Part shown: piece after piece, positions 1 to 4,654 of the stretch
Numbering within the stretch: position 1 is the stretch's first letter
Layout of the letters: each line of letters opens with the position of its first letter
Source: Chitinispirillales bacterium
GTDB lineage: Bacteria; Fibrobacterota; Chitinivibrionia; Chitinivibrionales; Chitinispirillaceae
DNA length: 7,681 nt
Assembly: GCA_031254445.1 (NCBI GenBank)
Contig: JAIRUL010000009.1
Coordinates: forward strand, 1-7,681
Direction: 5' to 3'
Notes under the pieces: generated by a model
Databases searched by the model: none
What the model saw: only the letters and a program-made list of their open reading frames with translations
What the model was told of the DNA's origin: nothing
Program-made: the position numbers and the translations under genes

Positions 1-30
1 GGGCTTAGGGGCTGAACTTTTACGGGGCAT
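1..30 (-). CDS. 5' end of a divergent gene (partial, unknown function)
   Basis: Ten codons are visible on the minus strand, reading MPRKSSAPKP, before the left edge cuts the gene. The start is supported by a strong Shine-Dalgarno sequence, GAAAGGAG (complement of 39-46), eight bases before the ATG (complement of 28-30). The first residues are basic and rich in Ser, Ala and Pro, as in many nucleic-acid-binding or ribosome-associated proteins, but ten residues cannot identify a family. It is transcribed away from the tRNA-Leu gene. The case rests on the ribosome-binding site plus an open frame to the edge; a chance ATG is possible. Confidence 0.5.
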   Translation of the reverse strand, partial: MPRKSSAPKP

Positions 31-144
31 TCTAATGGCTCCTTTCTACTGCCGGGTAGTAGGGTAGAACCACTTAAAATACATTCTGCAAACTGTTCGG
101 AAAAGTTAGACCACCTCACCCCGACAACGAGCACCTAATACGGG

Positions 145-173
145 ATTATGACAAGAAATATAGAGGGTGAAAA
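145..173 (-). promoter_or_regulatory. Possible promoter of the divergent minus-strand gene
   Basis: On the minus strand, TTTTCA (complement of 168-173) is followed after 17 bases by CATAAT (complement of 145-150). These match 4 and 5 of 6 positions of the sigma-70 type consensus. Transcription would start near 138 and give a leader of about 108 bases before the ATG at 30. That leader can form one of two short competing hairpins next to the ribosome-binding site. The call is weak, because AT-rich sequence often contains such matches. Confidence 0.3.
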
Positions 174-233
174 ACGCCCAAAAAGATGCGTTTTGTAGCA
201 CCGTATTTTTTTTAGAAATTTTTTCACAGGGTA

Positions 234-262
234 TTGACCCCAAAAACCGCGAAATTTATATT
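234..262 (+). promoter_or_regulatory. Promoter of tRNA-Leu
   Basis: TTGACC (234-239) and TATATT (257-262) are separated by exactly 17 bases and each matches 5 of 6 positions of the sigma-70 type consensus. The predicted start, near 269, lies about 7 bases upstream of the mature tRNA-Leu 5' end at 276, so the primary transcript would need only a short 5' trim. Confidence 0.7.
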
Positions 263-275
263 AAAAACATCACAA

Positions 276-359
276 GCCGAAGTGGCGAAATTGGTAGACG
301 CACTGGACTCAAAATCCAGCGGTGGCAACACCGTCCCGGTTCGACTCCGGGCTTCGGCA
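276..359 (+). tRNA. tRNA-Leu (anticodon CAA)
   Basis: A complete class II tRNA of 84 bases. The seven-base-pair acceptor stem is perfect (GCCGAAG at 276-282 with CTTCGGC at 352-358) and the discriminator base is A359. The anticodon stem CTGGA/TCCAG encloses loop CTCAAAA, with anticodon CAA at 310-312, which reads UUG leucine codons. The long variable arm (320-334) forms a CGGTG/CACCG stem, as expected for leucine tRNA. The T arm is CCCGG-TTCGACT-CCGGG (335-351). CCA is not encoded, so it must be added after transcription. Confidence 0.97.
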
Positions 360-393
360 TTGTTAAAATCCGCGTTTTATGCCCGATTTTTTT
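356..393 (+). terminator. Possible terminator of tRNA-Leu
   Basis: A run of seven T (387-393) follows ATGCCCG. ATGCC (379-383) can pair with GGCAT (356-360), which includes the tRNA 3' end, and AAAA (365-368) with TTTT (375-378) inside it. The stem is imperfect and overlaps the acceptor strand of the tRNA, so it would compete with tRNA folding. The T run and position support a transcript end here; the hairpin itself is modest. Confidence 0.4.
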
Positions 394-411
394 AATTCCT
401 CGCCGGCATTA

Positions 412-440
412 TTGCTTTTTTCGCCTAAATGTGTTATAAT
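412..440 (+). promoter_or_regulatory. Extended -10 promoter of the sensor kinase gene
   Basis: TTGCTT (412-417) and a perfect TATAAT (435-440) are spaced by 17 bases. TG at 432-433 one base before the -10 box gives the extended -10 form. Seven bases after the -10 box is position 447-448, which is the ATG of the kinase gene. No purine-rich ribosome-binding site precedes that ATG, so transcript and reading frame may begin at the same base. Confidence 0.6.
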
Positions 441-446
441 AATAGT

Positions 447-2252
447 ATGGAGCCGCAGGTTTACACCTATTTAGCCTGTGCCGGAGTTTTTTTAGCCGGG
501 GCGCTTGCCTATGCGGCCGTTTTCTTTGTTATCCGCCGGTGGTTCCGCGCCGCCGCGCCGACCCCGCGCGCCGTTCTTGAGCGCGTCTTCGGCTGGCTTG
601 ATGTCTGCGTAATAGTGAACGACGCGGAGAGCTGCCGCGTACTCTACATGAACCCGAAAGCGCGGGCGCACTTCGGGCTTACCGACGAGGCTATAGGGCA
701 CCACTTCTTCAACCTTCTCGGGCACTGCTGCGACTCGGCGAAAGGGTTTTGCCCCCGCGACCTGCTTCGCGACAAACCCGACGACCTTGTGAGCGCCAAC
801 GTCCGCTGCGGCTCCGACGGGCGCTGCTACCGGCAGTCCGGCTTCCTCATAGAGTGGCAAGGCTCCAAGAGGGACGCGCACTTAGTCTATTTATCGGACG
901 TCACGAACATCGTGGAAGCGGAGAAGCAGCTCATAGAGGCCAAGGAGGCGGCGGAGCGCGCGAACTCGGCAAGGAGCGGCTTTTTAGCGCGCATGAGCGA
1001 GGAGATCCGCGCGCCGATGAACGCCATCATCGGGATGACCGAGGCGGCCATGTCGTCGGAGGGCAGCGGGGCGCAGGAGGACTGCCTGAAGCAAATAGAC
1101 AACACGTCGCGCCACCTCTTGCATATCATAGACGAGATTTTAGACATATCGAAGATAGAGGCCAACAAGCTCGAGCTATCGCTCGAGGTCTTCGACATGG
1201 AAAACACGCTGAGGCGGATACTGAGCATGCTTGAGTGGCGGATGGGCGGCAAGAAGCGGAACTTCGCCGTAGAGATAGGCGACATCCCGCGCTCCCTGCT
1301 CGGCGACGGCGCGCGCCTGAGCCAGATACTCGTGAACCTGCTCTCGAACGCCGACAAGTTCACGCCGGACGGCGGGAAGATCGCCCTGCGCGTGGAGAAC
1401 TTAGAGGAGGGCGAGGAGTTCTGCGGGATGCACTTCGAGGTCGAAGACAGCGGCCCGGGCGTGCCGGAGGAGATGCGATGGTGGCTCTTCGACGCCTTCG
1501 AGGAGGGATCGGAAAACCATGCGGAGCGCAAACTTCGCGGGGGTGCGGGGCTTGGGCTTGCGATATCGAAGCGGCTCGTGGAGATGATGGGCGGGCGGAT
1601 ATGGGTCGAATCAAAGCACGGCGCCGGGGCGAAATTCGCGTTCACGGTGCGCTTCTACAAAAACAAGTCGGAGGCCGGCCGCGTAGACATAGAGTCCGTG
1701 ACGGCCAGCGCGCGGCTGGGCGGCAAGAAGCCGGCCGAGGGCGGCATGGGCGACGAGGAAAGGCGCGTCGCCGAGCGGCGCTTAGGCGAGAGGCGCGGCG
1801 CCGTCAAACCCGCCGACTGGAGCAAGGCGCCTATCCCAAACGAGGTCAAACGCGGGGATCGGCGGGTGCTCTTAGCCGAAGACGTGGAGGTAAACCGCGA
1901 ACAAATCACGTCGTACTTTGAAGGGTCCGGCATACGCTTCGACTTGGCCGAAAACGGCGAGATTGCCTGCAGGATGTTCGCGGAGGCCCCAAAGAAGTAT
2001 TTTTTAGTGCTTATGGACACCCAAATGCCCGTCATGGACGGCTACGAAGCGGCAAGGAAAATCAGGGGCTTGGCGATGGAATGGGCAAAAAAAGCGCCTA
2101 TTATCGGTATGATGGCAAACGCTTTCAAAGAGGACATAGACCAATGCTTAGAAGCGGGCATGAGCAGCCACGTGGAGAAGCCGCTGGACATGGCCGCGCT
2201 GCGGGAGACGGTGCTCAGGATCATCGATCTGGAGTTTAAGGCCAAGGGGTAG
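447..2252 (+). CDS. Membrane-anchored hybrid histidine-kinase-like protein with a degenerate H-box
   Basis: A 601-residue signalling protein of hybrid sensor kinase layout. One membrane segment lies at about residues 8-30. A PAS-like sensor domain (about 45-155) contains C94, C95, C102, C121 and C127. A short coiled linker leads to a HisKA-like dimerisation region (about 176-242), a HATPase_c domain (about 285-403), a charged linker (about 405-470) and a receiver domain (about 473-595). The ATPase motifs look intact: N-box N301, G1 DSGPG at 334-338, G2 GGAGLG at 365-370. The H-box reads MSEEIRAPMN where the family has SHEIRTP, so the phospho-accepting His is E185 and the Thr four residues on is A189. 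The receiver keeps acidic E478/D479, phospho-acceptor D524 and K578, but has M556 at the Thr/Ser switch position. Start 447 is preferred because an in-frame ATG at 429 lies before or within the -10 box. It stands alone with no partner regulator in the window. The architecture is clear; ability to transfer phosphate is doubtful. Confidence 0.9.
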   Translation: MEPQVYTYLACAGVFLAGALAYAAVFFVIRRWFRAAAPTPRAVLERVFGWLDVCVIVNDAESCRVLYMNPKARAHFGLTDEAIGHHFFNLLGHCCDSAKGFCPRDLLRDKPDDLVSANVRCGSDGRCYRQSGFLIEWQGSKRDAHLVYLSDVTNIVEAEKQLIEAKEAAERANSARSGFLARMSEEIRAPMNAIIGMTEAAMSSEGSGAQEDCLKQIDNTSRHLLHIIDEILDISKIEANKLELSLEVFDMENTLRRILSMLEWRMGGKKRNFAVEIGDIPRSLLGDGARLSQILVNLLSNADKFTPDGGKIALRVENLEEGEEFCGMHFEVEDSGPGVPEEMRWWLFDAFEEGSENHAERKLRGGAGLGLAISKRLVEMMGGRIWVESKHGAGAKFAFTVRFYKNKSEAGRVDIESVTASARLGGKKPAEGGMGDEERRVAERRLGERRGAVKPADWSKAPIPNEVKRGDRRVLLAEDVEVNREQITSYFEGSGIRFDLAENGEIACRMFAEAPKKYFLVLMDTQMPVMDGYEAARKIRGLAMEWAKKAPIIGMMANAFKEDIDQCLEAGMSSHVEKPLDMAALRETVLRIIDLEFKAKG

Positions 2253-2303
2253 GCCACGGGCCGTACGGAGCGGCTTCGCCCGACATTGCATGGCGTTTTT
2301 CCA

Positions 2304-2332
2304 TTGTCCATTTGTCCATATGTATATATAAT
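2304..2332 (+). promoter_or_regulatory. Promoter-like element far upstream of the exoprotein gene
   Basis: TTGTCC (2304-2309), 17 bases, then a perfect TATAAT (2327-2332). The -35 box sits in a short direct repeat, ATTGTCCA TTTGTCCA (2303-2318). The predicted start is near 2339, about 280 bases before the next ATG, so it would make either a long leader or a separate small RNA. The surrounding TATATATAATATA stretch raises the chance of a fortuitous match. Confidence 0.4.
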
Positions 2333-2381
2333 ATAGTGCGTAGACCAACGTATATTACGTATTAATACAGTGTTAGATTAA

Positions 2382-2420
2382 GATATAGGTATGCCCGCGC
2401 ACTCAATATAACCCTATATC
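2382..2420 (+). repeat. Inverted repeat GATATAGG / CCTATATC
   Basis: GATATAGG (2382-2389) and CCTATATC (2413-2420) are perfect eight-base complements around a 23-base loop. No T run follows, so it is not an intrinsic terminator. It could be an RNA stem in the transcript predicted to start near 2339, or a protein-binding dyad. Confidence 0.4.
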
Positions 2421-2494
2421 ACAGCGCCGCTTACCCCTCCCCGCCCGCCGATGGGCCCAGCCCGGCCCGCCCGCCAAAAATAGCCCCAACTCTA

Positions 2495-2510
2495 AGCGGG
2501 ATAACCCGCT
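2495..2510 (+). repeat. Compact hairpin AGCGGG-ATAA-CCCGCT
   Basis: A perfect six-base-pair stem with a four-base loop. A C-rich patch and then A-rich sequence follow on the plus strand and no T run follows on either strand, so terminator function is not supported. It lies 25 bases before the -35 box of the proposed promoter of the next gene. Confidence 0.45.
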
Positions 2511-2534
2511 CCCTCCGAAAAAAAATTAAAAAAC

Positions 2535-2563
2535 TTGCTTTTTTCCCAATAATTAAGTATATC
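2535..2563 (+). promoter_or_regulatory. Probable promoter of the exported beta-helix-like protein
   Basis: TTGCTT (2535-2540) is followed after 17 bases by TATATC (2558-2563). The -35 region repeats, over 11 identical bases (TTGCTTTTTTC), the -35 region of the sensor kinase promoter at 412-422. The -10 box matches only 4 of 6 consensus positions. The predicted start near 2570 would give a leader of about 50 bases. Confidence 0.4.
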
Positions 2564-2620
2564 AACGGGGTAACGCATTATCAAAAAACCACTAACTTAT
2601 TGAAGTAAGGGGGTTCTATT

Positions 2621-4447
2621 ATGGGACGTTTCTTGTGCTTTAGTAGCGATTTGACCCAAACTTCCGCCCGTTCGGCTGTAAGGGGGGAGTGGGGTATTGG
2701 GGTTTCGCTTTGTTTTGCCGCAGTTTTGCTATTTCTCTTTGCCGTAGCTTCTTGGGCAGGGCCCTATATCATTACCAATTCCGGGGAAGGTTTCGCCGTT
2801 GCCCTAGACGGGGGGGAGATTGCGTCCAACGCGGCAATCGACACCGTTCTTAAGGCTATCAGGCTGCATTCCGAGGGGGAGGACGTTACGATTCAGTTCG
2901 GCGGCGGGGGCGGGGATACTTTGGATTTGGGAAACACGGGGATGGTGTTTGCCCAAGCCGATGACGTCCCTTGGGGCGAGATTGCGCTGAGAGGCAGCGT
3001 AACCGCTGCGGCCACCGGTGGAGGCGGTACAATATATATCGGAGCCAACTGCAGGGTGAATATTTCCGCGCCTGCGAATATCATCTCCACCACTACTACT
3101 ACAGCGATCGATAATGGAGGGACCTTGGAGATCACCGGAGGCACGATATCCGGCGTCTCGCAAACAATTAGTAACAGCGGTACGGCTACAATATCCGGGG
3201 CGGCGGTTGTATCTGCCGCCGGAAAGACGCGTAACGACTACGTAGTCATGAATAACGGAACGTTGGATATCATGGGCGGGATAATCAGCGCGGATTCCGG
3301 CGCGGTAGGCATTTATCAAAATCGCGGCAGCCTCAACATATCCGGAACGGCGGCGGTTGTTTCCGCAGAGGGCAGTGCGGTTCGGCTTAGCAGCGGGGCC
3401 GTATTGTACCTCAACGGCGGCACGGTATCGAGCGGGCCGAATGGCAATGCCATCTACGTTCCTTCGGAAGGCCAGTCGGGCCCTTCAGGCGCCATTTATT
3501 TGGGAGGCTCCCCTACGGTCAATGGAACCATTCATATGTCTAAACAAGAGGGCCCGTTTCTCCCCATAGAAGTTCAGGCATCCGGCGGATTCGCTTTTAA
3601 ACCGGGCAGCAAGACCTATAACATTGTGCGCACTGTTCGGACAGACGACTACAACCCTCTGACCGAGTGCGAAGTATTGATAAAAAACGGCGCGGGCTTT
3701 TATTCTAACTTCGCCTGGTCCTTGTCCGACACCGCCGCGGGCTTCAACCTAGCCGCGAGCGTCAACGACCTAGTAGCGACGGCCGGCAGGACTTACAGCA
3801 TAACGTTCAAACTAAACGGCGCCTCCGGCACACCCCCCGCCGCGATCCGCGTGGTTGAGGGCGGGACGCTTGGCGGCTTGGCGAAGCCGTCGACTGCCCC
3901 CTACGTCTCCGCCCCCACAGAGGGCTGCCCCAATGGCTGCCTAAACGACGGCGAGTGGTACGTAAACCCCCAAAACAACGACGTGGGCGCGGTCTTCGAC
4001 TTCGGCGGGAAAAACATCGGCACAGATATAACTGCCAACACTGCGCTCATCCTGAATTGGACGACTACGCCGGTATCCGTGCTGGAGGCGTCCCGCAGCG
4101 TCCCCGCCGCGCAAACGCCGGGGATTGCCGCAATCGCGCCGGTAACGGTGTTGGCCGGCGGATTGACGGTCGGGCCAAACCCGGTCGCGAAGCGGACGGG
4201 CGCAGTCAGTTTCTTCTGGAGCGGGCCAAATAAGGTTTTGGGCGGGAAATTGCTTGTGTATGATGTTTCCGGCAAATTAGTCAAGAAGATACCCGTAAGC
4301 GCTACCGAAAAAGGCGCGATCGCCTCGTGGGACTTGACGAACGCAAAAGGCGCCCCTGTCTCCGAGGGAACGTATGTCGCCAAGGGCATTATCAAGACTA
4401 AAAACGGGAACACCGAGAAGGCGGCGGCGTTGGTTAGCGTTCGTTGA
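2621..4447 (+). CDS. Exported beta-helix-like surface protein with FlgD/T9SS-like C-terminal domain
   Basis: A 608-residue exported protein with no recognisable enzymatic domain. The ATG is fixed by TAAGGGGG (2606-2613), seven bases upstream. The signal peptide is unusually long: about 25 polar residues, a hydrophobic core at about 26-43 and a likely cleavage after A46 (motif SWA before G47). Residues about 130-275 are rich in Gly, Thr, Ser and Asn and repeat units like NGTLDIMGG and GGTLEITGGTIS, the pattern of a right-handed beta-helix. Residues 391-450 (YSITFKLNG, then EGGTLGGLAKPS, ending GEWYVNP) resemble an InlB B-repeat. Residues about 515-608 (LTVGPNPV, KLLVYDVSGKLVKK, SEGTYVAKG) resemble the FlgD Ig-like and type IX sorting C-terminal domains, so secretion or anchoring by that route is plausible. 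The downstream lipoprotein has related repeats. A surface or adhesive role is inferred; substrate and partner are unknown. Confidence 0.88.
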   Translation: MGRFLCFSSDLTQTSARSAVRGEWGIGVSLCFAAVLLFLFAVASWAGPYIITNSGEGFAVALDGGEIASNAAIDTVLKAIRLHSEGEDVTIQFGGGGGDTLDLGNTGMVFAQADDVPWGEIALRGSVTAAATGGGGTIYIGANCRVNISAPANIISTTTTTAIDNGGTLEITGGTISGVSQTISNSGTATISGAAVVSAAGKTRNDYVVMNNGTLDIMGGIISADSGAVGIYQNRGSLNISGTAAVVSAEGSAVRLSSGAVLYLNGGTVSSGPNGNAIYVPSEGQSGPSGAIYLGGSPTVNGTIHMSKQEGPFLPIEVQASGGFAFKPGSKTYNIVRTVRTDDYNPLTECEVLIKNGAGFYSNFAWSLSDTAAGFNLAASVNDLVATAGRTYSITFKLNGASGTPPAAIRVVEGGTLGGLAKPSTAPYVSAPTEGCPNGCLNDGEWYVNPQNNDVGAVFDFGGKNIGTDITANTALILNWTTTPVSVLEASRSVPAAQTPGIAAIAPVTVLAGGLTVGPNPVAKRTGAVSFFWSGPNKVLGGKLLVYDVSGKLVKKIPVSATEKGAIASWDLTNAKGAPVSEGTYVAKGIIKTKNGNTEKAAALVSVR

Positions 4448-4460
4448 CGCGCCGCCTTTC

Positions 4461-4484
4461 GCGCCCCCACGGGGCGCATGTTTT
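4461..4484 (+). terminator. Intrinsic terminator after the exoprotein gene
   Basis: GCGCCCC (4461-4467), loop CAC and GGGGCGC (4471-4477) form a perfect seven-base-pair GC stem that begins 13 bases after the stop codon. ATG and then four T (4481-4484) follow. The T run is short and displaced by three bases, so termination may be partial. Confidence 0.6.
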
Positions 4485-4489
4485 AAAGA

Positions 4490-4525
4490 CAGTATCCCCC
4501 CGCATCTGTATGTGGGGGGATACTG
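4490..4525 (+). repeat. Long near-perfect inverted repeat (16-base-pair hairpin)
   Basis: Positions 4490-4505 pair with 4510-4525 around the loop CTGT. All 16 pairs form, with one G-T wobble (4502 with 4513). The core is a run of six C opposite six G. No T run follows on either strand, so it is not a standard terminator. It could stabilise the 3' end of the upstream mRNA, act as a REP-like element, or be part of a small RNA. Only one copy is visible. Confidence 0.75.
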
Positions 4526-4543
4526 ATAGGGGGCTAAGGGATC

Positions 4544-4572
4544 GGGGCGTTACTGGCTCCACCCCAGTCCCC
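4544..4572 (+). repeat. Bulged hairpin upstream of the lipoprotein gene
   Basis: GGGG (4544-4547) can pair with CCCC (4569-4572), and ACTGG (4552-4556) with CCAGT (4564-4568), leaving CGTT as a bulge and a seven-base loop. A-rich sequence follows rather than T, so no terminator function is claimed. It is the third fold in about 110 bases. Confidence 0.4.
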
Positions 4573-4589
4573 AAAAGATTTAAAAGAAC

Positions 4590-4624
4590 TTGAATTTGAT
4601 TTTTTATATTTAAAAAAATAACAA
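4590..4624 (+). promoter_or_regulatory. AT-rich promoter region of the lipoprotein gene
   Basis: Bases 4573-4635 are almost pure A/T and precede the lipoprotein start by a few tens of bases. TTGAAT (4590-4595) or TTGATT (4596-4601) could be the -35 box, but no good -10 box lies at the right distance (TAACAA at 4619-4624 is the best for the second). The location is supported by composition and position; the exact boxes are not. Confidence 0.3.
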
Positions 4625-4654
4625 AACATCACTAAATCAAGGAACCATTTATTT

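Larger units (their letters stand above)
2253..2620. other. Intergenic region of 368 bases with no gene
   Basis: No convincing reading frame with a ribosome-binding site is seen on either strand. The region begins GC-rich just after the kinase stop, without a clear terminator. It turns AT-rich at about 2310-2385, GC- and C-rich at about 2420-2475, then strongly A/T-rich before the next gene. It holds two promoter-like elements (2304-2332 and 2535-2563), a ten-base palindrome GTATTAATAC (2359-2368), an eight-base inverted repeat (2382-2420) and a compact hairpin (2495-2510). It may be a long 5' leader, or may encode a small RNA. Confidence 0.6.

Noticed and set aside
276..359. tRNA-Leu and tRNA-Val as integration sites for a mobile element
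   Set aside because: No second copy of either tRNA 3' end and no integrase or phage gene is present in the window.
167..439. Open frame of 90 codons on the plus strand
   Set aside because: It runs through the whole tRNA-Leu gene and its promoter, has no ribosome-binding site, and its product is low-complexity and unlike any protein family.
492..1645. Long minus-strand open frames opposite the sensor kinase
   Set aside because: They follow from the GC-rich codon use of the kinase gene; they have no ribosome-binding sites and no recognisable domains.
2495..2510. Hairpin considered as terminator of the sensor kinase gene
   Set aside because: It lies over 240 bases beyond the stop codon and no T run follows it on either strand.
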